Of a stretch of DNA of 29,959 nucleotides, positions 8,072-16,695 are shown in pieces; the first letter of the stretch is position 1; each line of letters starts with the position of its first letter. This DNA comes from a bacterium UBP4_UBA6127 (GTDB lineage: Bacteria; UBP4; UBA4092). Both the position numbers and the translations under genes were made by a program. The stretch is from NCBI GenBank assembly GCA_002428325.1, contig DIVR01000025.1:1-29959 (forward strand), read 5' to 3'. The notes beneath the pieces are model-generated. The model did no database searches. It was not told the DNA's origin and saw nothing but the letters and a program-made list of their open reading frames with translations.

Positions 8072-8413
8072 TCAATATATGGAATTACCACAGTTGATAT
8101 CGAATGGCATAATAAGAAGCTTTTGAATTTCTTTCCCGTATTTCTTGAAAAACCAGTCAACAGCTTTGCCATAGTTTTCCATCGTATCAAATTCCCAGTA
8201 GGAGTAGTATTTCACGCATTTCACTATTTTTGTTAATTCTCTGGGCGGCTTGCCGATTTCATCGAAAACAAAGAAGCGTTTCAGATACTTGATATCAATA
8301 CACCCGGCTTGTTCTTTTTGGGCATCGGCAACGGTGGCAATCAGTGTTTCAAATTCATCCAGTTTATCTGGCCTGACCTGGAAAACCTTTACCTCTGAAA
8401 AGCTGTTCTTCAT
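8072..8413 (-). CDS. Small dimeric alpha/beta-barrel protein (ABM-like)
   Basis: A 113-residue protein of ferredoxin-like alpha+beta character: strand VKVFQVRPDKLDEFETLIATV, helix, then YSYWEFDTMENYGKAVDWFF and a Cys/Asn-rich tail. This resembles antibiotic biosynthesis monooxygenase/DUF-type dimeric alpha-beta barrels, which include heme-degrading and quinol oxygenases as well as proteins of unknown role; no catalytic assignment is made. ATG at 8413 is chosen because AGGAGG sits 8 bases upstream; a GTG three codons further upstream overlaps that site and cannot be the start. It lies alone between two GH31 remnants, suggesting insertion into or survival within a rearranged region. Confidence 0.65.
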   Translation of the reverse strand: MKNSFSEVKVFQVRPDKLDEFETLIATVADAQKEQAGCIDIKYLKRFFVFDEIGKPPRELTKIVKCVKYYSYWEFDTMENYGKAVDWFFKKYGKEIQKLLIMPFDINCGNSIY

Positions 8414-8640
8414 GTTTTCCACCTCCTATGTGGGTAAGTAAATTGTATGGGTTTTGCTTTGGAACCAGTGGATTGTGAATAACAATTACTCATGCAGGTG
8501 AATTATAACCTATTATGCCTCTTATATCATTATGTTGATTAATGTTATGCTTTTACTCGCCCACAGAAATATAACCTCCATCTCACGGCTGTCAAAGCTC
8601 TATAGGGAAAGGGCATCAGGGATAGATTGGGGAGCATAAA

Positions 8641-8676
8641 AAAAGGAGGCTTTAGGTGTAAAAGCCTCCCTTTTTT
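8641..8676 (-). terminator. Hairpin terminator of the truncated GH31 gene
   Basis: GGAGGCTTT (8645-8653) pairs with AAAGCCTCC (8661-8669), flanked by A-runs before and T-runs after, so it works for minus-strand transcription out of the GH31 remnant. An equivalent hairpin follows each GH31 copy in the window. Confidence 0.8.
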
Positions 8677-8694
8677 TTAGTTTATTTGATTACT

Positions 8695-9556
8695 TTATTT
8701 TGCCAGTTCAATAACAACACTCAGACTCTTAGCCTCTGCAGGAACCGTAATAATCCCAATACTATTTTCCATCACAAAAGACAATTTCTTACCCTCTAAT
8801 TGGGCAGAGAGGATTTCTTTTTTAAACTCATGCAGCCTGAGAACCCAGCTTTTCCGGGCAGAACGATAAGACCCCTTGGGAATACTGATATTCAGGGTTA
8901 CCTGATTATCATTCATTTCCCCATCGAAAGAAAATCGGGCTTCTTCACCTTTCAGATAATTCTTAGTTATCCCGTCATCTTCCACCAAAACACCCTGCCA
9001 TTTAGCTGAGGGCCAGATGTCCAGGAAGGAAGCTTCAGGTTCGGTGCCTTGGGTGTGAGGTCGGACCGGGTGCATAGGGAGAATCGTATCTGCTTTTACA
9101 AAAACAGCCGGCTTGCCCAATGGCACTTCCACCAAATGCCATTGTTTACCTTGATAGCTGCAACCGGTCTCCAGGTGGTACCAATTACCTTCCGGCAGAT
9201 ATACCGCCCGATGGTCTGTTCCCGGGTCAAGCACCGGCGCTACCAGGAGGCTTTCACCCACCATAAACTCATCTTCACACCGGCAAGCTGTGGCATCTTC
9301 AGGATAAGCCACTACCATAGGCTGGTTAACATGCAGCCCCTTTTCAGAAGCATCCACAAAAACCGTATAAATATATGGCAGCAGCTGATACCGAAGTTCT
9401 ATCAGATGTTTCACCATACCTTCAGCTTCTTTGCCGAAACTCCAGGGTTCATGGTCATTTGTTCCAATCGAAGAATGGCCCCTGGCAAAAGGCTGGAAGG
9501 TTCCCCACTCCATCCAGCGGACAAATAACTCTTTGCTGGAATTATTAGCAAAACCA
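8695..9556 (-). pseudogene. Truncated GH31 alpha-glucosidase (C-terminal third)
   Basis: Matches residues about 519-808 of the intact GH31 protein at 13705-16131, from GFANNSSKELFVRWMEWG to the final IELAK. Both catalytic aspartates (nucleophile in WNDMNEP, acid/base in GDN) lie in the missing part, so it cannot be an active glucosidase. An ATG exists at 9513 but no ribosome site is evident. Its upstream end breaks off at about 9549-9556, where the sequence switches into a radical SAM gene tail on the opposite strand. The stretch 8829-9075 is nearly identical to 13839-14085 (about 6 mismatches in 247 bases), while flanking parts are much more diverged. Confidence 0.85.
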
Positions 9557-9633
9557 CTTCCATCCTCTCCCGGATGGGTCTTTCTTCTTCCTTAGGGTGG
9601 CTGGTCCGCCGGTTATCCTATGGGATAGATTAA
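9547..9633 (+). pseudogene. Radical SAM gene 3'-end remnant
   Basis: In frame to the TAA at 9631-9633 this reads SKTTSILSRMGLSSSLGWLV then RRLSYGID, against GKTTSLLAKLGLSYSLGWVA then RRLSYGID at the end of the gene at 2-628. Thus it is the last ~28 codons of a paralogous radical SAM gene. Everything upstream is replaced by the inverted GH31 remnant; they share the bases AGCAAAACCACT around 9547-9558. Sequence after the stop (TTAATAATAATTATTAACACC) also resembles the intergenic promoter module after the first copy, but its -35 has decayed. Confidence 0.8.
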
Positions 9634-10129
9634 TCCCAACAATACCACATTAATAATAATTATTAACACCTTGTTCAACCATTCTCCCAAGAGAAATAAA
9701 TATGAAACAATCGATTATGCCTTGCTAGACTTTAGTCGAATAATTCGCCAAGTTGCATTCGCCAGAGTAGATATTATTCATAAACAAAGTCCCTCTTTTC
9801 TTAAAAGCCTCATTAGCCTGTGCTTATTTTCATTGGACAAGAGTGCAACTTGCTATAGAATGAAAATATATTCCCCCTCTGATTTACACTCGTATTTTGA
9901 ATCGGGGAGAAAGCCGGTGAACAACATTCATGCCCTTATGGGCAGAGAAAAAACACCAGTTGCGACTCCTGGACTTTTTTTATATAGGTTATTGCGTGAA
10001 AGGGAAGGATGTTTACGGTTCTATTGACAATGACAGTATTCGTTTCGTAAAGTAACCACTTCCCAACAAGACGACTGAACATTATGTAGTGTAGCGTAAG
10101 AGGTCAAACAGATAAAAGTGAGGGATTAG
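9634..10129 (+). other. 496-base non-coding leader before the c-di-GMP module
   Basis: No convincing gene is seen; a 118-codon frame at 9671-10027 has no ribosome site and no family features. The stretch holds a small perfect hairpin TGCCC-TTAT-GGGCA (about 9930-9943), a weak CCAG...CTGG hairpin followed by T7 (about 9960-9985), and a promoter-like TTGACA at 10024-10029 with a poor -10 (GTAAAG, 10047-10052). It may be a structured leader controlling the downstream genes, but no known riboswitch consensus could be matched. Confidence 0.4.
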
Positions 10130-10903
10130 ATGATGCAAAATCAGAATGAAGGACCGATAACCTATGATATAACAAATTTTACCATTCGAGAGATAACGGA
10201 ATATGGAAGAGCAGTGCGGTCCATGGGTTGGGGGGCTTCAAGCATGGAGGAGGTAGCGGGCAGGATAGTGAGATACCTGTATGATACCCTGATTAATGGA
10301 GAAACTGGTGAGCGCGCTTGTGCTTTGATCCGTTTTTTTAAAACCCAGGCTTATGAAGGTCTTGATGATGAACTTAAAGCCTTTGCTCTGAACATGCTTA
10401 GAGAAAATAATTTCTTACCGGGGATGAAATGCTTTACCCTTTTAGGGACTGTTGGAGAAAATGAGGAATGGAACTTGAGAGGAAAATCAAAGGGGCATAA
10501 GGCAATTCCGCTACCAAGTGAGGAGATAGTGCATCAGATACCTATGATGCGAAATCTCATCAAACAGTTGGGGCTAAGCGTGCAATCTGTTGTGAAACCG
10601 GACCCAGCACTTTTACTGGATATGGAGCAGAAAACCTATGGAGTTTTTTTTGTACCGGAAGCGTTTGGAAGTCCTTATATACCCGCCCAAGAAGAATTTG
10701 CCATTCCCTATGGGATAAAGTCAGTAATGGGATTTGGCGGTATGCTTCCATCACAGGATATCTTTGTGATTATAATGTTTCTTAAGGTCCCTATTTCAAG
10801 GGAAACGGCTGATCTTTTCAAGAACCTGTCTCTAAACATAAAACTGGCCGTATTGCCCTTTGAAAATACTGTGTTCGCTCACCCGGGAAAGGTCGGTCAC
10901 TAA
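10130..10903 (+). CDS. Soluble sensor-like protein (GAF-like) paired with a diguanylate cyclase/phosphodiesterase
   Basis: A 257-residue soluble protein with no membrane segment. Conserved-looking blocks are EYGRAVRSMGWGASSMEEVA, RIVRYLYDTLINGETGERAC, ALIRFFKT and GHKAIPLPSEEIVHQIPM; the second half (GVFFVPEAFGSPYIPAQEEF, FGGMLPSQDIFVIIMFLKVP) looks like a small-molecule-binding GAF-type fold. From memory, similar proteins occur next to PAS-containing signalling enzymes in environmental bacteria, usually left as hypothetical. It ends 24 bases before the PAS-GGDEF-EAL gene, with GGAAGGGGA between, so the two are one operon and it likely tunes that enzyme. Ligand unknown. Start ATG 10130 (or the next codon, also ATG) follows GTGAGGG. 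Confidence 0.6.
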   Translation: MMQNQNEGPITYDITNFTIREITEYGRAVRSMGWGASSMEEVAGRIVRYLYDTLINGETGERACALIRFFKTQAYEGLDDELKAFALNMLRENNFLPGMKCFTLLGTVGENEEWNLRGKSKGHKAIPLPSEEIVHQIPMMRNLIKQLGLSVQSVVKPDPALLLDMEQKTYGVFFVPEAFGSPYIPAQEEFAIPYGIKSVMGFGGMLPSQDIFVIIMFLKVPISRETADLFKNLSLNIKLAVLPFENTVFAHPGKVGH

Positions 10904-10927
10904 AGGCAACGGAAGGGGACTGGATAT

Positions 10928-13597
10928 ATGGATGAGAATGGATCTGTAGTCGATGAAAATCAGATTCTCAAATCTCAAATAGCGGCTCTGGAACAACTGC
11001 TCGATGTGTATGAAAAAAGCGTACTGGAAAAGACAGACGAGCTTTACGCGGAGATTACCGAGCGTAAGCTGGTAGAGGAAAAATTAAAGGAAAAAGATCA
11101 ATTCGTGGAATCCATTGTTCAAGGTTCTGCGATAGCAATTTTTGTCATCAATCCAGAACATAAAGTTATTTACTGGAATAAGGCATGCGAAGACCTCACG
11201 GGAATAAAATCAGAGGACATACTGGGCACCAATGAGCAATGGAAAGCTTTCTATGATTATCCCCGTCCCTGTATCGCGGACATAATTATTGACAGTAAAT
11301 TCGATGAAATGACCAACTTTTACCCAGTCTACACGAGGTCTGTGCTCATCCCCGACGGGATACGCGCTGAGGGCTGGTATCCCAATCTTGGCGGAAAAAA
11401 CAGGTATATCATGTTTGAGGCCGCGCCTACGCATGATTCCCATGGGAAAATATCGGCCGCTATTGAAACTCTACAAGATATCACCGAGCGCAAACGAGCG
11501 GAGGAAGATTTACGGGAGAGTCAGGAATACACAAAGATCTTGTTTACCTCCTCACATATTCCCCTCATCGTTATGGATGCAGAAACCGGCATCTACATGG
11601 ACTGTAATGCAGCTGCAGTCCAGATATACGGATATGCGACCCGCGAGGAGGTTCTCAGCAAAACGCCCCTGGATGTGTCTGCACCGATTCAGTATAATAG
11701 CGCAGACTCCGCGACCGAAGCTAAAAAACACATCCAAGCCTGTCGTGAAAATGGTTCTCACGTATTTGAATGGCGGCATCAGAGACCCAATGGGCAGATA
11801 TGGGATGCGGATATTCATCTGATGTTCTTTCAACACCGGGGAAAGTCCCTCATTCAGTTCACGCTTCAGGATATTACTGAACGCAAGAAGGCGGAACAGG
11901 CTCTGCGGGAAAACGAAACCAAGTTCCGGACCCTTTTCGAGTCTGCCATTGACTCTATTTTTCTAGTGGATCAGAATATCATTATTGACTGTAATCAAAA
12001 GACATTGGAAATGTTTGGGTGTACCAGGGAACAGATCATCGGGCAGACACCTTACCGGTTCTCCCCAGAAGTTCAGCCTGATGGAAGAAACTCCCTGGAA
12101 AAAGCGCAGGAGAAGATTAATGCGGCGTTGAGAGGTCAGCCACAGTTCTTTGAATGGAAGCACTGTCGTTATGATGGGACCCTGTTTGATGCAGAGGTCA
12201 GCCTGAATGTCTTCAACGTTGCGGGTAAAAACTACCTTCAGGGTGTAGTTCATGACATCTCTAAGCGTAAACACACCGAAGAACAGATTCAGTACCTCGC
12301 CACCCACGATAGCCTGACGGATCTACCCAACCGTTTGATGTTTAGCCAACTACTGAACCACTCTATTCAGTCTGCACAGCATCATAAACGACAGTTAGCC
12401 GTTTTCTTCATTGATCTGGATCGTTTCAAGATCATTAATGATACCATGGGCCACGATGCCGGAGACCAACTGCTGCAAGAGATTGCCAAGAGGTTTAAAC
12501 TAGCGTTACGTGCAGCCGATATTGTCGGTCGGATGGGAGGAGATGAATTCATTATACTGATCGAGGATGTGAAGGAGTTAAGTCAAGTTGCAATCGTAGC
12601 AGACAAAATACTTGCCAATATTAGCAAACCGATGGTTCTTCTGGGGGAAGAATGCCGTATAACAGCTAGCATCGGCATCAGCTTATACCCCAAGGATGGA
12701 GGGGACGAACAAAGTTTGATGAAAAATGCGGACAAGGCTATGTATTTTGCCAAAGAAGAAGGAAAGAATAATTACCAGTTCTTCTCCAAAGATATTCAGT
12801 CACAAGCAACTGAACGATTGTCGATCGAAACAAACCTTCGTTTTGCCCTTGAACGCAATGAGTTTTCTTTGCATTATCAGGCAAAAATTAATTTCAAAAC
12901 GAACGTAATTACAGGTGTGGAAGCACTACTGCGTTGGCAGAATCCATATCTTGGTAAGGTAACTCCCACACAATTCATTCCCGTGGCCGAAGAAACAGGG
13001 TTAATCATACCCATCGGCAAGTGGGTAATGAATACGGCGTGCGCTCAAAATGTTGCCTGGCAACAGCAGGGTCTTCCCTCTGTCTGCATGGCGGTAAATT
13101 TATCGTTGCGGCAACTTACGGATGATAATCTGATAGATGATATAAAAGCAGTGCTTAATGAATCCGGCATGGCACCTAATCTGCTTGAGTTGGAAATTAC
13201 CGAAAGCATGGTGATGCATAGCCTCCCGCGCATAACCGCTGTATTAGCCAAAATTAAAAGCATGGGGGTGCGACTGGCCATTGACGATTTCGGCACTGGT
13301 TACTCATCTCTTGCTCAAATTAAGAACTTCCCTATCAATACAATCAAGATTGATCGATCCTTTATCCGTAACATCCCCAAAAACGCTAAAGACAAGGAAA
13401 TCACAAAAGCAATCATTGCTATGAGCAAAACACTCAATTTAACTGTTATCGCTGAAGGTGTAGAAACGATAGCGCAAATAAACTTCTTAAAAGAAAACTC
13501 TTGTGATGAGATGCAGGGTTACTACTTCAGTAAACCCATTATACCAAAACAGTTTGCCGATCTGCTAAAGAAACATATACCTGTTCCACTAAAGTGA
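10928..13597 (+). CDS. PAS-PAS-PAS-GGDEF-EAL cyclic-di-GMP enzyme
   Basis: An 889-residue cytoplasmic bifunctional c-di-GMP protein. Order: N-terminal coiled coil (about 12-60), PAS1 (about 62-190), PAS2 (about 200-320), PAS3 (about 330-448), GGDEF domain (about 450-615) and EAL domain (about 625-880); the PAS units end in the linkers DITERKRAEE, DITERKKAEQ and DISKRKHTEE. The cyclase active site GGDEF (537-541) is intact, preceded by the inhibitory site RxxD (RAAD) five residues upstream. The phosphodiesterase shows EALLRW (665-670), NLSLRQL, EITES, DDFGTGYSSL, KIDRSF and EGVE, all intact. Both activities are therefore possible. No transmembrane segment, so it senses a cytoplasmic cue, perhaps through the partner protein just upstream. 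Confidence 0.93.
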   Translation: MDENGSVVDENQILKSQIAALEQLLDVYEKSVLEKTDELYAEITERKLVEEKLKEKDQFVESIVQGSAIAIFVINPEHKVIYWNKACEDLTGIKSEDILGTNEQWKAFYDYPRPCIADIIIDSKFDEMTNFYPVYTRSVLIPDGIRAEGWYPNLGGKNRYIMFEAAPTHDSHGKISAAIETLQDITERKRAEEDLRESQEYTKILFTSSHIPLIVMDAETGIYMDCNAAAVQIYGYATREEVLSKTPLDVSAPIQYNSADSATEAKKHIQACRENGSHVFEWRHQRPNGQIWDADIHLMFFQHRGKSLIQFTLQDITERKKAEQALRENETKFRTLFESAIDSIFLVDQNIIIDCNQKTLEMFGCTREQIIGQTPYRFSPEVQPDGRNSLEKAQEKINAALRGQPQFFEWKHCRYDGTLFDAEVSLNVFNVAGKNYLQGVVHDISKRKHTEEQIQYLATHDSLTDLPNRLMFSQLLNHSIQSAQHHKRQLAVFFIDLDRFKIINDTMGHDAGDQLLQEIAKRFKLALRAADIVGRMGGDEFIILIEDVKELSQVAIVADKILANISKPMVLLGEECRITASIGISLYPKDGGDEQSLMKNADKAMYFAKEEGKNNYQFFSKDIQSQATERLSIETNLRFALERNEFSLHYQAKINFKTNVITGVEALLRWQNPYLGKVTPTQFIPVAEETGLIIPIGKWVMNTACAQNVAWQQQGLPSVCMAVNLSLRQLTDDNLIDDIKAVLNESGMAPNLLELEITESMVMHSLPRITAVLAKIKSMGVRLAIDDFGTGYSSLAQIKNFPINTIKIDRSFIRNIPKNAKDKEITKAIIAMSKTLNLTVIAEGVETIAQINFLKENSCDEMQGYYFSKPIIPKQFADLLKKHIPVPLK

Positions 13598-13644
13598 ATC
13601 TGAACAGTACAACTGTGATATATATAATGGAACCCTTTGTCTAG

Positions 13645-13685
13645 ATAAAAAAACAGGGGGCTTTCCTAAGAAAAGTCCCCCTTGA
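13645..13685 (-). terminator. Hairpin terminator of the intact GH31 gene
   Basis: GGGGGCTTT-type and AAAAGTCCCCC arms (about 13656-13681) form a G+C-rich stem with one bulge; read on the minus strand it ends in a T-run. It lies between the convergent EAL-protein and GH31 genes and may stop both. Confidence 0.7.
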
Positions 13686-13704
13686 TTCTTTTTATCAGTT
13701 TTCT

Positions 13705-16131
13705 TTATTTGGCTAATTCAATCGTAATACTGAGCGCTTTAGATTCAGCTGGAACCGTGATGATACCTACCCCATCCTCCATCAGATGAGTCAGCTTTTT
13801 ACCATCTGACTGGGCAGAGAGGATTTCTTTTTCAAACCCATGAAGCCTGAGAACCCAGCTTTTCCGGGCAGAACGATAAGACCCCTTGGGAATACTGATA
13901 TTCAGGGTTACCTGATTATCATTCATTCCCCCATCAAAAGAAAATCGGGCTTCTTCACCTTTCAGATAATTCTTAGTTATCCCATCATCTTCCACCAAAA
14001 CACCCTGCCATTTAGCTGAGGGCCAGATGTCCAGGAAGGAAGCTTCAGGTTCGGTGCCTTTGGTGTGAGGTCGGACCGGATGCATTGGAATCACTGAAGT
14101 TCCCTTCACAAAGAGAGCCGGTTTCCCTAAGGGTGCTTCCACCAAGTGCCACTGTTTACCAACATAAGAAATACCTGTTTCCAGGTGATACCAGACACCT
14201 TCAGGCAGATACACAGCTCGATGGTCTTTCCCTGGCTCAAGTATCGGTGCCACCAGAAGGTTTTCACCCACCATAAATTCATCCTCACATCGGCAGGCAA
14301 TCGGGTCCTCAGGGAATGCCACTACCATAGGCTGGTTAACAGGCAGCCCCTTTTCTGAAGCATCCACAAAAGCAGTATAAAGATATGGCAGCAGCTGATA
14401 ACGAAGTTCAATAAGATGTTTTGAAATAGCTTCAGCTTCTTTACCAAAACTCCAGGGTTCATGGTCTTTAGTATGAATCGTTGAGTGTCCCCGGGAGAAA
14501 GGTTGGAAGATACCCCATTCCATCCAGCGAATAAAGAGTTCTTTACTGGCATTATTGGCGAACCCGCCAATATCACAGCCGACAAAGGGAACACCGCTCA
14601 TTCCCATATTCAGATTCAACCAGAGGCAGGCAGCCATACTGCCATAAGCAGACCGGTTATCTCCTGTCCAGACAGCAGCATACCGCTGGATACCTGCCCA
14701 CCCGGACCGGGTCAGGCAGAAGGGACGCCGATTGTCATCAAAAGCCTTCTGGGCTTTTTGGCTGGCTTTCGCCATGCTGAATCCATAAATATTATGCAGC
14801 CGTTTATGGACCCGATACTGGCCCTTGTCATAGAAAACAACCTCATCATCCATTTCCTTGCAAAAAGGACCATCGCCAAATAAAGCCGGTTCATTCATAT
14901 CATTCCAAATGCCATCCATTCCCTTTTCCAGGAGAGATTCAGCCATCCATTTTTCCCATAACTTCTGGGCAGCCGGATGAGTAAAATCAGGAAAATAGGC
15001 TTCCCCCGGCCAGCATCTTCCCACAAAAAGAGACCCGTTCATTTTTCGTAAGAATGCTCCGGGGGCTTTTAATCCCTCTTCACAGGGTTTATAATCCAAA
15101 CTCTTCTGGGCACCACTGGTGTCCCAGTTGCCTTTGGAAGCATATTTTTCATCCCGGTCAGCGGCCTGAACCCCAGGGTCCAGGATACAAACAGTGGAGA
15201 ATCCTTCTTTTTTTAGTTTCTTCAAAAGCTTTTCAGGTTCAGGGAATCTCTCAGGATGCCAGGTAAACAACCGATACTTCTCCATATAATCAATATCCAA
15301 CCAGATGGCATCACAGGGAATCTCCCGTTTCCTGAATTCTTCAGCTATTTCCAGTATTCTCTTTTCATTAGGATAACTCCATCGGCACTGCTGGTAACCA
15401 AGGCTCCACAGGGGAGGCCTTTCCTGGGTTCCAGTCAGCTTGCCATATTCAGTCAGTACTTCAGCTGGAGAATCTTCAAACATCAGCCAATATCTAAAAT
15501 TACCTGTCAGGCATTCAACCTTAAATACATGGGAATCTTCCTCACCGACATCAAAAAACAATTCTCCCGGATTATCCAGGAAGAACCCATGGCTTTGAAG
15601 GGTCTTGGCATTATGGCTGACCCCAAAAGGAATATTGCAATAATACTGTTTATAAACATGGTCCACTGCGGTATCTGAATTCCAGATCCTGAATCGCCCA
15701 GGATTCCGGTTAAAAGTCTCCCCATGTTCTCCCAATCCATAAACCCCTTCATCAGGGTCCAAACTTCTGGATAGAGTAATTTTTTCTCCTTGAAAGGATA
15801 AGCCCTCGCCAGTGGTCTCAAACCTCTTTTTCCCTTTATTATCAGTAACAGTTAATGAAAAAGGATTAAGCTTAAGCTTTATTAAAAGCTTCTCGGTTTT
15901 AACCAAATAAGCATTATCCGCTTCTTTCTCAGAAGCATAAGAGAATTCAGGCCAGTCTTTCCGAATCACCGCATAACTGGTATCCGCCTCAAAATCTTCT
16001 CCTGTGGTAACTTGGATTCTGAACACTTCCGGGGTTGCCATCTCCAGGCAAACCCTGCCACCTTGAGGAAGGGGCTGATTTATTACTTCCTTCAAATATT
16101 TGCCGACTCTCATACCTTCATCCTTCTTCAT
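13705..16131 (-). CDS. Family GH31 alpha-glucosidase
   Basis: An 808-residue glycoside hydrolase that removes alpha-linked glucose (or related sugar) from the non-reducing end of oligosaccharides. N-terminal beta-sandwich (about 1-230), then the TIM barrel: IPCDAIWLDIDYM, nucleophile D411 in GIWNDMNEPALF, acid/base D491 in WTGDNRSAYGS, and GVPFVGCDIGGFANN; then C-terminal beta domains (DFMVGENLLVAP region onward). No signal peptide, so intracellular. ATG 16131 has no clear ribosome site; ATG 16113 (six codons in) follows AAGGAT by 6 bases and may be the true start, giving 802 residues. It is the only intact one of three GH31 copies here. No sugar transporter or regulator is adjacent. A dyad with GAATTC cores lies upstream. 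Confidence 0.93.
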   Translation of the reverse strand: MKKDEGMRVGKYLKEVINQPLPQGGRVCLEMATPEVFRIQVTTGEDFEADTSYAVIRKDWPEFSYASEKEADNAYLVKTEKLLIKLKLNPFSLTVTDNKGKKRFETTGEGLSFQGEKITLSRSLDPDEGVYGLGEHGETFNRNPGRFRIWNSDTAVDHVYKQYYCNIPFGVSHNAKTLQSHGFFLDNPGELFFDVGEEDSHVFKVECLTGNFRYWLMFEDSPAEVLTEYGKLTGTQERPPLWSLGYQQCRWSYPNEKRILEIAEEFRKREIPCDAIWLDIDYMEKYRLFTWHPERFPEPEKLLKKLKKEGFSTVCILDPGVQAADRDEKYASKGNWDTSGAQKSLDYKPCEEGLKAPGAFLRKMNGSLFVGRCWPGEAYFPDFTHPAAQKLWEKWMAESLLEKGMDGIWNDMNEPALFGDGPFCKEMDDEVVFYDKGQYRVHKRLHNIYGFSMAKASQKAQKAFDDNRRPFCLTRSGWAGIQRYAAVWTGDNRSAYGSMAACLWLNLNMGMSGVPFVGCDIGGFANNASKELFIRWMEWGIFQPFSRGHSTIHTKDHEPWSFGKEAEAISKHLIELRYQLLPYLYTAFVDASEKGLPVNQPMVVAFPEDPIACRCEDEFMVGENLLVAPILEPGKDHRAVYLPEGVWYHLETGISYVGKQWHLVEAPLGKPALFVKGTSVIPMHPVRPHTKGTEPEASFLDIWPSAKWQGVLVEDDGITKNYLKGEEARFSFDGGMNDNQVTLNISIPKGSYRSARKSWVLRLHGFEKEILSAQSDGKKLTHLMEDGVGIITVPAESKALSITIELAK

Positions 16132-16175
16132 GTTTATGATTTTCTAATAATTCACTCAACCTAATTGATTATTCT

Positions 16176-16226
16176 AACTGAATTCAGTAGCTAAAGAACC
16201 CTCCTTTTATAAATTAGAATTCAGTT
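16176..16226. promoter_or_regulatory. Inverted repeat upstream of the GH31 gene
   Basis: AACTGAATTC (16176-16185) and its reverse complement GAATTCAGTT (16217-16226) lie 31 bases apart; the left arm also contains the palindrome CTGAATTCAG (16178-16187). The pair sits 45-95 bases upstream of the GH31 start, a usual place for a sugar-responsive operator. The regulator is not in the window. Confidence 0.45.
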
Positions 16227-16265
16227 CAGGGACTATTTCTCTACCGATCCTGCTGTATATTTTTA

Positions 16266-16294
16266 TTGACAGCTCCAGACAAATGGTCTAAAAA
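16266..16294 (+). promoter_or_regulatory. Promoter of the small TPR gene
   Basis: TTGACA (16266-16271), 17-base spacer, TAAAAA (16289-16294). The surrounding bases (ATCCTGC, then TTATTGACAGC and CCAGA) resemble the promoter module at 633-675 with a few insertions and deletions. Confidence 0.55.
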
Positions 16295-16341
16295 TTAAAG
16301 AGTAGGTTAAATGCCAAATCCTTCTTCAAGGAGGGATGGTT

Positions 16342-16617
16342 ATGGGATGGCTGGATGTTACCAATAACGCAGAAAAAGCCAGAACCAGGATGATAAACAG
16401 TATGGATGAAGGTGAAAGGGAATTTTCCCGGCTCCTCAGGCTGCATCCCCTGGATGGAATGATTTATTATAAACGGGCCCAAGCCTATGAAAGCCTTGGA
16501 CATTATGAGGCTGCCCGACAGGATTATCAGAAAGCCCATCATTTCTTTATCCGCCACCAATGGAAAGAAGCGGCTCAACATGGAGTTGAAAGGGTTCAAC
16601 CCCTGATAAAACTATAA
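16342..16617 (+). CDS. Small TPR-like protein
   Basis: A 91-residue helical protein with one or two tetratricopeptide-type repeats: LLRLHPLDGMIYYKRAQAYE, then SLGHYEAARQDYQKAHHFF. Such repeats mediate protein-protein contacts; the partner is unknown. ATG 16342 is preferred because AGGAGG ends about 7 bases before it; ATG 16336 lies on top of that site. It has its own promoter and a strong terminator 40 bases after the stop. A decayed copy of its 3' half plus terminator lies at 18145-18312. Confidence 0.7.
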   Translation: MGWLDVTNNAEKARTRMINSMDEGEREFSRLLRLHPLDGMIYYKRAQAYESLGHYEAARQDYQKAHHFFIRHQWKEAAQHGVERVQPLIKL

Positions 16618-16657
16618 TTCTTACAGCAAAAACGGCTAAATTTCAGGTTAAACTTAA

Positions 16658-16689
16658 AAAAGGTTCTGAACACTCTTTCAGAACCTTTT
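16658..16689. terminator. Bidirectional terminator between TPR gene and anchored protein gene
   Basis: AAAAGGTTCTGAA (16658-16670) and TTCAGAACCTTTT (16677-16689), a perfect 13-bp stem with a 6-base loop, A-tract before and T-tract after. It serves both convergent genes and has a sister at 18281-18312. Confidence 0.85.
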
Positions 16690-16695
16690 CTTTAG

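Noticed and set aside
8420..8422. GTG start for the ABM-like gene
   Set aside because: It overlaps the AGGAGG ribosome site that serves ATG 8413.
9903..9985. Cobalamin riboswitch-like string GCCGGTGAA with hairpins
   Set aside because: The GCCACTG box and the other conserved core segments are absent, and neither downstream gene is B12-related.
9671..10027. 118-codon open frame in the leader
   Set aside because: No ribosome site, no hydrophobic or domain pattern, atypical composition; more likely non-coding.
11280..11295. ATAATTATTGACAGT inside the PAS-GGDEF-EAL gene, similar to the dispersed promoter core
   Set aside because: Lies in coding sequence (IIIDSK) without the rest of the module; chance similarity.
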